Positions 9,453 through 16,746 of a stretch of DNA of 64,000 nt are shown one piece after another. Numbering within the stretch: the stretch's first letter is position 1; each line of letters begins with the position of its first letter. The notes under the pieces were generated by a model. That model searched no databases, had not been told where the DNA came from, and saw nothing but the letters and a program-made list of their open reading frames with translations. A program made the position numbers and the translations under genes. Source of the DNA: GCA-2687025 sp964473525 (GTDB lineage: Bacteria > Poribacteria > WGA-4E > GCA-2687025); NCBI GenBank assembly GCA_964473525.1, contig CAYYPK010000031.1, positions 9,955 to 73,954 of the forward strand, written 5' to 3'.

Positions 9453-10295
9453 CTACACCGCGTCCGGCTGGTGCTCTCGCAGCCACGTTCGTAGCGGCGC
9501 GTCGTCGTCGGTCGGGGAGGTGTACCCGAAGCCGCCGTTGGCGCTGGCCCCCAGCAGCTGCCGCTGAATGGGGTCGCAGGCGTCCAGGTACCGCTCGACG
9601 GTCATGTTGTCTCGCGGCCGCAGCCATCGGTAGCTGTAGCCGTAGAACAGCACCTTCCGCGTGACGTCCGAAGCGTTCGGGCTCGCGGAGTGCCACAGCC
9701 GACGGTCGAAGAAGACAGCGGACCCCGGCCCCGCGCAGACAGGCAGAGCGTCCGGCGGATCGGTCTCGCCGTCGGGCGGGAAGTCGACCGAGTTGTGCAG
9801 ATGGCTCCCGGGGATCACGTGGAAGTTCCCACGGCCAGTGGCGGACGTGTCGCTCAGGAAGAAGGCGACCTTGAGCGACACACGCGGCCTCGGATCGCCC
9901 TCCAGTTCCGCGTTCAGCCGGCCTGTGTCCTGATGCCAACCTAGCCGTCGCCCGCTACGCTCGGCAGCGCGCGGGTCCGGCGGCGTGATGATCATGTGGG
10001 AGTGATAGAGCTGTATGTTCCAGCCCAGGATTCCCCACACCTTGGGGAAGGTCGCTGGGTAGTCAAGCAGTTCCAGGAACGCGTCGTCGCGGCCGATGAA
10101 GTCGAGCTGGTTCAGCATCGCCCCGTCCGGGCGGCCCCGTTGTTCCTGCTCCTCGCCGTAGACACGGTCGGCGGCTTCCTCCAGCCTCCCGAGCAGCCCT
10201 TCGGGCAGCAGGCGGTCCAGGACGAAGTATCCGTCCGTCTCGAACTTGTGCGACTCCTCGTGGGTGAGGACGTGGGTCAGGCAGCTAGGATCCAT
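9453..10295 (-). CDS. Phytanoyl-CoA dioxygenase (PhyH) family protein
   Basis: A predicted Fe(II)/2-oxoglutarate-dependent oxygenase; the substrate cannot be told from sequence. The facial triad is visible: His121 and Asp123 in GWHQDTGRL and the distal His202 in RRLWHSASPN, with Arg213 a likely 2-oxoglutarate anchor (numbered from the ATG at 10295). At 280 residues it has the usual length. A longer reading from a GTG at 10319 is possible, but the ATG at 10295 has a GGAGG site seven bases upstream and starts the typical N-terminus before HEESHKFETDGYFVLDRLLP. It lies 33 bp downstream of the sigma-54 regulator on the same strand and may be cotranscribed with it. PhyH proteins are strongly expanded in Poribacteria and related lineages. 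Confidence 0.9.
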   Translation of the reverse strand: MDPSCLTHVLTHEESHKFETDGYFVLDRLLPEGLLGRLEEAADRVYGEEQEQRGRPDGAMLNQLDFIGRDDAFLELLDYPATFPKVWGILGWNIQLYHSHMIITPPDPRAAERSGRRLGWHQDTGRLNAELEGDPRPRVSLKVAFFLSDTSATGRGNFHVIPGSHLHNSVDFPPDGETDPPDALPVCAGPGSAVFFDRRLWHSASPNASDVTRKVLFYGYSYRWLRPRDNMTVERYLDACDPIQRQLLGASANGGFGYTSPTDDDAPLRTWLREHQPDAV

Positions 10296-10328
10296 GTCGG
10301 CGCCTCCGTGTGTTCCCACGCTTGTTGG

Positions 10329-12152
10329 CTACGCTTCGTCGGCCAGTCCGTAGCGCTTCAGCTTGCGGTACAACGTCGCGCGATTGATCCCTAGCGCCTG
10401 CGCTGTCTGCGTGACGTTGTCGCCGGTCGCCGCCAGGGCTGCCATGATCGCGCGTCGCTCCAGTTCGTCGAGCGCCACGATCTCCTCCGGCGAGGAGACG
10501 GCGTCCGCCGCCGCGGCGCTCATCCTGGGACGGTCGCCCAGAAGCGCCGCGGGCAGCGAGCCGGCGTCGATCGTCTCGGACTGCTCCAGCAGCACGGCGC
10601 GCTGGATGGCGTTCTCGAGCTCGCGCACGTTCCCCGGCCAGTCGTGGTCCACGAGCCGCTGCAGCGCCCCTGATGACACCGATCGAGCCGGTCTGTTGGA
10701 CTGCTCGGCGTACTTCGCCAGGAAATACTCGACGAGCAGAGGCACATCCTCGCGTCGGTCACGCAGGGCGGGCACTCCCACCGGGAACGCCGCTATGCGG
10801 TAGAAGAGATCCTCGCGGAAGCGCCCCTCGGTCACTGCCGCGTCCAGATCCTGGTTCGTTGCCACGATGACCCGGACATCTACGGGGATCGTGGCGGCCC
10901 CTCCGACTCGGCTGATTTCACGCTCTTGCAGCACGCGCAGCAGCTTGGTCTGTAGCTGCACGTCCATCTCCCCAATCTCGTCGAGGAAGATCGTGCCGCC
11001 TTCCGCCTGCTCGAATCGACCGGCGCGCTTATCCGTGGCGCCGGTGAATGCGCCGCGTTCGTGGCCGAACAGCTCGCTCTCGATGAGCATGTCGGGAATC
11101 GCGGCCGCGTTCACCGCCACGAACGGCCCTTTGCTGCGGTTGCTTTGGTAGTGGATCGCCCGCGCGACGAGCTCCTTGCCAGTGCCGCTCTCTCCCTGAA
11201 TGAGGACAGTGATGTCGCTGTCCTTCGCCTGCCGCATGAGCACGAACATCTCACGCATCGCTGGGCTCTGCCCTATGATGCTGTCGAAGGCGAGATCCTC
11301 CTGCAACACCGCGCGCAGACGGAGCACCTCGGCCTTCGCCTCCTCGATCTCCGCGTCCTTCGAGGCGTCCCGGTAGAGGACGAGTTGGCCAAGCACACTC
11401 TCGCCTTCACGAACCGGCGTCTTCGCGCGATACAGCAGTCGGCGCTCTGATCCGCGGAGCTCGACCACATCCTCCAGGGTCGACGTTGGGTCCGCGAACA
11501 CCTCGGCATCCGCCGTCGCGAACATCTCGGCTTCCTGGAAGTGTTTCTGGATGTGCGCGCGCACTTCCTGCGCGGTCCGCGGTTCGATCAGGAAGTCGTG
11601 CAACTCGAAGACGTCACGATAGGACCGGTTCGCGAACACGAGACGCTCGTCGGTGTCGTACATCGCTATCGCGTCGCCGGTGGAGTCCAGCACTGCTTCC
11701 AGCCGCCGCGTCACGTGCCGCAGATCCGTGTTGCTCTCGGCCAATCGGTTGTAGAGCAGGCGCACTTGCAGGAGATTGCGCATGCGCACCGCCACTTCCG
11801 GGAAGTTGAGCGGCTTCGTGATGAAGTCCTTGGCGCCTAGCGAGAACGCCCTCAGACGGCTGTCATCGTCGAACGCGGCCGTCATGACAAGCAAGGGCAG
11901 GTAGCCAGATTCCTCCTCACGCGAGAGGGCCTCAATGACCTGGAACCCGTCCATCTTGGGCATACGCAGGTCGCAGAAGACGAGGTCCGGTTGCTGCTCC
12001 CGGTAGAGCGTCACCGCCTCCGTGGGGTCACTCGTCGTCCGTATGTTCTCGTACCCCTCCGCCGCGAGCCGGAACCGCAGCACCTCGACGATGCCAGGCT
12101 CATCATCGACAATCAGGATGCGCGCCCCGAGGAGGTCGTCAGGCGTCAGCAT
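10329..12152 (-). CDS. Sigma-54-dependent response regulator with PAS domain (NtrC family)
   Basis: A transcription activator for RpoN promoters. Order of domains: receiver (about 10-125, with Asp16, Asp17, phosphoacceptor Asp61 and Lys113), PAS-like sensor (about 145-260, around DAIAMYDTDERLVFANRSYR), AAA+ domain (about 285-520), with Walker A GESGTGKE near 317 and the sigma-54-contacting GAFTGA near 364, and a Fis-type helix-turn-helix at the C-terminus (TAQALGINRATLYRKLKRYG). At 607 residues it is longer than plain NtrC because of the PAS insert. No partner histidine kinase is next to it. The only neighbours are PhyH downstream and rpsO, divergent, upstream. I found no convincing -24/-12 sigma-54 site near its neighbours, so its targets are unknown. 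Confidence 0.93.
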   Translation of the reverse strand: MLTPDDLLGARILIVDDEPGIVEVLRFRLAAEGYENIRTTSDPTEAVTLYREQQPDLVFCDLRMPKMDGFQVIEALSREEESGYLPLLVMTAAFDDDSRLRAFSLGAKDFITKPLNFPEVAVRMRNLLQVRLLYNRLAESNTDLRHVTRRLEAVLDSTGDAIAMYDTDERLVFANRSYRDVFELHDFLIEPRTAQEVRAHIQKHFQEAEMFATADAEVFADPTSTLEDVVELRGSERRLLYRAKTPVREGESVLGQLVLYRDASKDAEIEEAKAEVLRLRAVLQEDLAFDSIIGQSPAMREMFVLMRQAKDSDITVLIQGESGTGKELVARAIHYQSNRSKGPFVAVNAAAIPDMLIESELFGHERGAFTGATDKRAGRFEQAEGGTIFLDEIGEMDVQLQTKLLRVLQEREISRVGGAATIPVDVRVIVATNQDLDAAVTEGRFREDLFYRIAAFPVGVPALRDRREDVPLLVEYFLAKYAEQSNRPARSVSSGALQRLVDHDWPGNVRELENAIQRAVLLEQSETIDAGSLPAALLGDRPRMSAAAADAVSSPEEIVALDELERRAIMAALAATGDNVTQTAQALGINRATLYRKLKRYGLADEA

Positions 12153-12250
12153 GCGTGGCGTTCCCTACGAGTTGCGGATGATGGACCCGTGCAGTCTACG
12201 CATTCGCCTCCGTCAATGGAAGGCGTTTCACGTGCCAGTCCCTAGTTGCC

Positions 12251-12280
12251 TTGTCCACACCCGGGGCCACATGCTACTTT
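12251..12280 (+). promoter_or_regulatory. Possible promoter of rpsO
   Basis: TTGTCC (12251-12256) and TACTTT (12275-12280) are 18 bp apart, with a TG dinucleotide placed as in an extended -10 element. Matches are partial, and the call rests mainly on position, about 85 bp before rpsO and just upstream of its structured leader. Confidence 0.35.
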
Positions 12281-12313
12281 AGCTACCGACTGTGGAAGAC
12301 TGAAAAAGGAAGA

Positions 12314-12345
12314 GCGCCTATGGTGGCGCAACCGCCCAGGGCGGT
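12314..12345 (+). promoter_or_regulatory. Tandem hairpins in the rpsO leader, possible S15 autoregulatory site
   Basis: Two adjacent hairpins lie just before the rpsO ribosome-binding site. The first pairs GCGCC (12314-12318) with GGCGC (12325-12329) around a six-base loop. The second pairs ACCGCC (12331-12336) with GGCGGT (12340-12345) around three bases. The Shine-Dalgarno-like GGAAAGGGA follows at once. S15 represses its own translation through leader structures that differ between phyla, so a regulatory role is a reasonable inference, but neither fold nor binding has been tested. Confidence 0.4.
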
Positions 12346-12363
12346 AAGGAAAGGGACGCATAC

Positions 12364-12654
12364 TTGTCGCTGACCAAAGAGCAAGTAGCTGAGATCATCG
12401 GCGAACACCGGCGAAGCGATACGGACACTGGAAGCGCCGAGGTACAGATCGCACTGCTGAACGCGCGCATTACCTACCTGACAGAGCATTTCCAGTCCAA
12501 TCGACATGACCACCACTCGCGTCGTGGTCTGTACAAGCTCGTCGGACAGCAGCGTGGCATGTTGCGATACCTGTACAACAGCGATGTGGACAGGTACCGC
12601 GCGATTATCGCCAAGCTCGGCCTACGTGATCGCTTGTCCAGCCGCGCATCCTGA
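12364..12654 (+). CDS. rpsO: 30S ribosomal protein S15
   Basis: A primary 16S rRNA-binding protein that organises the central domain of the 30S subunit. The 96-residue product is slightly longer than the usual 89 because of a short C-terminal extension. Family signatures are present: DTGSAEVQIALLNARITYLT, the rRNA-binding DHHSRRGLYKLVGQQRGMLR and the closing DVDRYRAIIAKLGLR. Translation starts at a TTG, giving the canonical MSLTKEQVAEII N-terminus, with a GGAAAGGGA site about eight bases upstream. It lies 116 bp ahead of pnp, the order found in many bacteria. A small stem-loop at 12690-12709 (CATGCC arms) lies between the two genes and could be a processing site. Confidence 0.97.
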   Translation: MSLTKEQVAEIIGEHRRSDTDTGSAEVQIALLNARITYLTEHFQSNRHDHHSRRGLYKLVGQQRGMLRYLYNSDVDRYRAIIAKLGLRDRLSSRAS

Positions 12655-12770
12655 GCGATCCACTCCGCACTTCTGCACGACACCCGATTCATGCCCGAGA
12701 GTAGGCATGCCGCGGCCCAGACAGCGCCGCATGGTCGTCGTGCACGCCGCACGTTTGAAGGGGAAACCCG

Positions 12771-15155
12771 TTGCATACAGTAGAGTTACAGGTCGGCGAC
12801 GAGAATATCTCGATCCAGACCGGGAAAGTCGCCAAACAGGCCCACGGATCCGTCTGGATCCAGCGGGGCGGCACGGTCGTCCTCGCGACCGCCGTGTCCG
12901 ACACCAGGGCGAAGCCCGAGCTTGACTTCGTCCCACTCACCGTCGATTTCCGTGAGCGATCTTACGCCGTCGGCAAAGTGCCACAGATATACGGGCGACG
13001 TGAGCCGCGGCCGGGCACTGACGAAACGCTGACCGCTCGCCAGTTCGATCACAGCTTCCGCCCGCTCTTTCCGAAGTCCTATAGATGCGAGACCGTCGTC
13101 CAGGCGATGGTTGTGTCAGCGGACCTTGTGAACCCTGCGGAGGATCTCGCGTTCCTCGGCATCGCCACCGCGCTGGCAATCTCCGACATCCCGTTCGACG
13201 GCCCGGTAGGCGGCTGCACGGTTGCGCGCGTCGATGGTGAGTTGGTCGCATGGCCGACTTACGAGCAGATCGAGTCTTCGGACCTGCACTTCTTCGTGGC
13301 TGGCACGAAGGAAGCGGTGATGTCGCTCGAAGGCGCCGCTCACGAAGCGCCCGAAGAGGACGTCATTCAGGCGATCACGTTCGCGCACGAGCAGATCGTG
13401 CGCATGGTCGAGTTGCAAGAGGGACTCGTTGGGGAGCTCGGCAAGGCGAAGCGCGAGTTCGACTCGCCCGAGATCGCTGACTCGGTGGAAGCGCGGGTTC
13501 GTGAACTCGCCGTGGATCGCATCCGGGAGTCCATCGGCATTGTCGACTCCACGGAGCGTGATGCGCATCTGAGAGCGTCCCGCGACGCCGTTCTCGCTGA
13601 ACTCGGCGAGGAACACGCGGACGACGAGGACGACGCCAAGACGGTGTTCCGCTCCCTTGAGAAGGAGACCATGCGCCGTTCCATCCTAGACGATGGGAAG
13701 CGCTTGGACGGGCGCGGCATCCAAGACCTTCGCCCCATCGACAACGAGGTAAGCGTGTTGCCCAGAGCGCACGGGTCCTCGCTGTTCACGCGGGGCCAGA
13801 CCCAGGCGCTCGCCGTGGCGACGCTCGGCACCGCGATGGACGCGAACACGATTCGCGGACTCAAGCCGGACGACAAGCGCACGTTCTTCCTGCACTACAA
13901 CTTCCCAGGATTCAGCGTCGGCGAGGCGCGTCGGCCGATGGGGCCGGGTCGCCGTGAGATCGGGCACGGAGCGCTCGCCGAGGCGGCTCTCCTGCCGGTG
14001 ATCCCCTCGCAGGACGACTTCCCCTACACGATTCGCCTCGTGTCGGAGATCCTCGAATCCAGCGCCTCCTCCTCAATGGCAAGCGTGTGCGCGGGCAGTC
14101 TTGCCCTGATGGACGCGGGCGTGCCGATCAAGAAGCAGGTCGCGGGCGTCGGCGTCGGGCTCATCAAGGAAGGCGACAACGAGGTCGTCCTGACGGACAT
14201 GATCGGCACCGAGGACTTCCTCGGCGACATGGACTTCAAGGTAGCCGGCACTTCCGACGGCATCACCGCGATCCAGCTCGACATCAAGATCGCCGGCTTG
14301 TCCATCGACCTGATGCGTCGCGCGCTCGAACAGGCGCGTGAGGCGCGGATGCGCGTGCTGGACCTGATGAACGCCGCGTTGGAAGCCCCGCGCGAAGACC
14401 TGTCCGAGTTCGCGCCGCGCATCCACATGCTTCGCATCGACCCCGAGCGCATCGGCGAACTCATCGGGCCGGGCGGCAAGGTTATCCGCGGCATCCAGGA
14501 CGAATACGGCGTCACGATCGCCGTCGAGGAAGACGGCTCCGTGCAGGTCGCCACGGCGAACGCGGAAGGCGCCACAGGCGCTATTGCGGAGATCGAGAGC
14601 ATCTTCGCGGTCGCCGAGCCTGGACAGGAATACAAGGGCAAGGTTACGCGGATCGCGCCGTTCGGCGCCTTCGTCGAAGTCCTCAAGGGCCGCGACGGAC
14701 TCATCCACATCTCGGATCTCGCGGACGGATTCGTCCGACGAGTCGAGGATTGCGTCAACATCGGTGACGAGGTCGCCGTTCGAGTAGTGAACGTCGACGA
14801 CCGTGGACGCATTGATCTGGAACCCATCACCAAGTTCCCCGGCTCGCCCGAGGGCGAGGGCGGCGACGACGAAGGTGGCGGCGGCGAACGACGAGGTGGC
14901 GGCGGTGAGCGCAGAGGACCTGGCGGCGGTGGCGGCGGCTACCGAGGCGGTGGTGGTGGCGACCGACGCGGTGGCGGCGGAGATCGCCGTGGTGGCGGTG
15001 GCGACCGGCGTGGTGGCGGAGATCGCCGTGGCGGTGGCGACCGACGTGGTGGCGGAGATCGTCGTGGCGGCGGTGGCGACCGACGTGGTGGCGGCGGAGA
15101 TCGCCGCGAGGGCGGCCGCAGCGATGCCCCGCGCGTCCCGAAGGGGCGTTTCTAA
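12771..15155 (+). CDS. pnp: Polyribonucleotide nucleotidyltransferase (PNPase)
   Basis: A phosphorolytic 3'-5' exoribonuclease of RNA turnover, working as a ring-shaped trimer. Two RNase PH-like domains with the helical linker fill residues 1 to about 550 (for example FRERSYAVGKVPQIYGRREP, and RRPMGPGRREIGHGALAEAA in the second core). A KH domain follows (about 555-615, IGELIGPGGKVIRGIQDEYG), then an S1 domain (about 618-690, YKGKVTRIAPFGAFVEVLKG). From about residue 692 to 794 the protein ends in a tail of GGGDRR and GGGERR repeats, far longer than the usual C-terminus. The start is a TTG with AAGGGG seven bases upstream. It follows rpsO and precedes the lptE-like gene by 21 bp. Confidence 0.97.
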   Translation: MHTVELQVGDENISIQTGKVAKQAHGSVWIQRGGTVVLATAVSDTRAKPELDFVPLTVDFRERSYAVGKVPQIYGRREPRPGTDETLTARQFDHSFRPLFPKSYRCETVVQAMVVSADLVNPAEDLAFLGIATALAISDIPFDGPVGGCTVARVDGELVAWPTYEQIESSDLHFFVAGTKEAVMSLEGAAHEAPEEDVIQAITFAHEQIVRMVELQEGLVGELGKAKREFDSPEIADSVEARVRELAVDRIRESIGIVDSTERDAHLRASRDAVLAELGEEHADDEDDAKTVFRSLEKETMRRSILDDGKRLDGRGIQDLRPIDNEVSVLPRAHGSSLFTRGQTQALAVATLGTAMDANTIRGLKPDDKRTFFLHYNFPGFSVGEARRPMGPGRREIGHGALAEAALLPVIPSQDDFPYTIRLVSEILESSASSSMASVCAGSLALMDAGVPIKKQVAGVGVGLIKEGDNEVVLTDMIGTEDFLGDMDFKVAGTSDGITAIQLDIKIAGLSIDLMRRALEQAREARMRVLDLMNAALEAPREDLSEFAPRIHMLRIDPERIGELIGPGGKVIRGIQDEYGVTIAVEEDGSVQVATANAEGATGAIAEIESIFAVAEPGQEYKGKVTRIAPFGAFVEVLKGRDGLIHISDLADGFVRRVEDCVNIGDEVAVRVVNVDDRGRIDLEPITKFPGSPEGEGGDDEGGGGERRGGGGERRGPGGGGGGYRGGGGGDRRGGGGDRRGGGGDRRGGGDRRGGGDRRGGGDRRGGGGDRRGGGGDRREGGRSDAPRVPKGRF
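14874..15107 (+). repeat. In-frame tandem repeat encoding the Gly-Arg tail of PNPase
   Basis: A degenerate tandem array of 18-24 bp units encoding residues 702-779 of PNPase. It contains two GERR and eight GDRR units separated by runs of three to five glycines. The array is purely in frame and opens a long shadow reading frame on the opposite strand. Such arrays change length easily by slippage. Confidence 0.9.
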
Positions 15156-15176
15156 ACTCCGCGCCGAGCCGATGAC

Positions 15177-15686
15177 ATGGCGTTGAGATCGCACATAGCC
15201 GCATTCCGACTGACAGCCCTAGCGTTGCTGGCAACGCTAGGGCTGTCGGGATGCGGCTATCACTCTAAGTCCGCATATCTCGACCACATCTCGACCATCC
15301 GCATACCTCGCGTGCGCAACCAGACGACCATCTTCGAACTCGAAGAGGAGATGACGTCCGAACTCCAGCGGCAGTTCGGCGTTCAGTGGAACGACGGCAA
15401 CGACTGTCGTTTGGATATCGCCATCTCCGACTACCGTATCGAGCCTCTCCGCTACGACGTGAACAACCTGCCCGAGCAGTACCGCATGTCCCTGCGGACC
15501 ACCTACGAATTCCACGACAACGTCGAGCGGCGCCTCATCGCGTCCGACGACGACTACGAGTTCTACCGTGACTTCTACGTCGTGACAGGGCGCGGCGAAG
15601 CGCCCGAGGACGAACTCACCGCCCGCGCCAACCTCGTGGACGAACTCGTGCAGAGCCTCTACAACAAGCTGGCGACGAGGTGGTAG
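15177..15686 (+). CDS. LptE-like outer-membrane lipoprotein
   Basis: A predicted lipoprotein of 169 residues, most likely LptE, the plug of the LptD lipopolysaccharide translocon. The N-terminus MALRSHIAAFRLTALALLAT is followed by the lipobox LSGC (Cys26) and then GYH, the CGYH start typical of mature LptE. The body SAYLDHISTIRIPRVRNQT resembles the LptE pattern for the first strand, and the gene ends in VDELVQSLYNKLATRW. The ATG at 15177 has only a weak ribosome-binding site, but the signal peptide requires this start. The codons for residues 7-28 form a very long hairpin (15195-15260). The next lipoprotein gene starts 2 bp after the stop codon, so the two are surely cotranscribed. The function call is from family resemblance only. 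Confidence 0.72.
   Translation: MALRSHIAAFRLTALALLATLGLSGCGYHSKSAYLDHISTIRIPRVRNQTTIFELEEEMTSELQRQFGVQWNDGNDCRLDIAISDYRIEPLRYDVNNLPEQYRMSLRTTYEFHDNVERRLIASDDDYEFYRDFYVVTGRGEAPEDELTARANLVDELVQSLYNKLATRW
15195..15260. repeat. Near-perfect 30-bp inverted repeat inside the lptE-like signal-peptide codons
   Basis: The arms 15215-15228 and 15231-15244 pair perfectly around a 2-nt loop (TG). The outer arms 15195-15210 and 15245-15260 pair over 16 positions with a single T-G wobble. A 4-nt bulge (15211-15214) lies between inner and outer stems on the left. Read as RNA this is a 30-bp hairpin starting 18 nt after the start codon. The reading frame passes through it intact and it encodes the hydrophobic segment and lipobox. 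Confidence 0.95.
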
Positions 15687-15688
15687 GC

Positions 15689-16681
15689 ATGCGTGGTTCG
15701 CGCGCGTGGGCGCCTCTCCACGTTGCATCGTTGGCGCTCCTAGGCGGCCTGTTGCTCGCCGGATGCGGCGACGGCCCGCCGACCACGTGGTACGCGCGTG
15801 AGGGCGCCGTTGTCGTCGGCGTGTTCGACTGCCCGCGCGACGCGCTGGCGAAGGGCCTCCTGACCGAGTGGTTGGCCGCCCCAACCCCGCCAGACGCCCC
15901 ACTCCCCTCCGCGGCTCAAGCCACGGACACCGCGACGCTGCTCCCTGTCTCGGACGTCGTGGGAAGGTGGCGCGTCGTCGCCGGGCCCAATATCCTCTCC
16001 GGCGCCCCGTTGGCGGTATCCCTGGGCGCCTCGGCCGATCAGTTCGCGGCGTTCGGCGTGCGCGCGTCCGCGTGGGCGGAGTACGGCAATCCCGCGCTGG
16101 GTGGTCGCGCGATGCTTCGAATCGATATGTTCGATACGGGTTCTCCCGAGAACGCATATGGGCTCTACTCGCAGCGGCGAGTGCCGCAGGGCGACATCAA
16201 GGGCATCGGCGCCCAGGCGTACGTTGGCGCCCGCGACGTCTGGGCGTGGGTGGACCGATTCGTCTACACGGTGACGATCTACAACTACTCGACGGACACG
16301 TCCGAGGCGCTCATCGCCTTCGCCGAGCGCGTCGGCCGGCGGATCGTGGGTGTGGAGTCGCCGCCGTCACTCGTCACGGACTTGCCGGCTGGCCGTCTGA
16401 TGCGCTTTAGCCACCGTTGGTTCCGCACGGAGGCGCAGCGGGATACGGCCGCCGGTCACGCCGGACTGCATGCGTTCGCGCTTTCTGAGGGGTCGCGTGG
16501 GTTCGTCGCGAAGCTGGCGGTCGACGAGCGACGGCACGCGGATGCGTTCTATGTCGCGTTCCCGTCGGAGGGCGACGCCGTCAGCGCGATGCATGCTCTC
16601 CGCGCCTCCGCGGTCGCTGGAGCGGACATCCGTGACGCGAGGATCGGCACGGAATCCGTGCGTATCCGGCCCAGCCAGTAG
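15689..16681 (+). CDS. Lipoprotein resembling the DUF6599 family
   Basis: A 330-residue predicted lipoprotein of unknown function. The signal peptide ends in LLLAGC (Cys26). The segment RIDMFDTGSPENAYGLYSQR is characteristic of proteins I recall as DUF6599, found in Poribacteria, Planctomycetes and related groups. The start chosen is the ATG at 15689, because a GAGGTGG site lies just upstream; a GTG at 15680 is also in frame. The preceding lptE-like gene stops at 15686, so the genes are nearly fused and probably translationally coupled. The protein should sit on the periplasmic face of a membrane. No catalytic motif is seen. Confidence 0.7.
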   Translation: MRGSRAWAPLHVASLALLGGLLLAGCGDGPPTTWYAREGAVVVGVFDCPRDALAKGLLTEWLAAPTPPDAPLPSAAQATDTATLLPVSDVVGRWRVVAGPNILSGAPLAVSLGASADQFAAFGVRASAWAEYGNPALGGRAMLRIDMFDTGSPENAYGLYSQRRVPQGDIKGIGAQAYVGARDVWAWVDRFVYTVTIYNYSTDTSEALIAFAERVGRRIVGVESPPSLVTDLPAGRLMRFSHRWFRTEAQRDTAAGHAGLHAFALSEGSRGFVAKLAVDERRHADAFYVAFPSEGDAVSAMHALRASAVAGADIRDARIGTESVRIRPSQ

Positions 16682-16746
16682 CGGCGCCGAACTTGCGCCT
16701 GGTGGGTGTTGTCTGATCGGCGGCACGTAGGCAAGCAAGGAGCTGT

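Noticed and set aside
9307..9939. Upstream extension of the rpoB reading frame
   Set aside because: It overlaps the PhyH gene on the same strand in another frame, has no RpoB-like sequence, and the ATG at 9306 has a strong ribosome-binding site.
14073..15194. 373-codon minus-strand frame opposite pnp
   Set aside because: It is a shadow created by the GC-rich coding sequence and by the Gly-Arg repeat, and its product is low-complexity.
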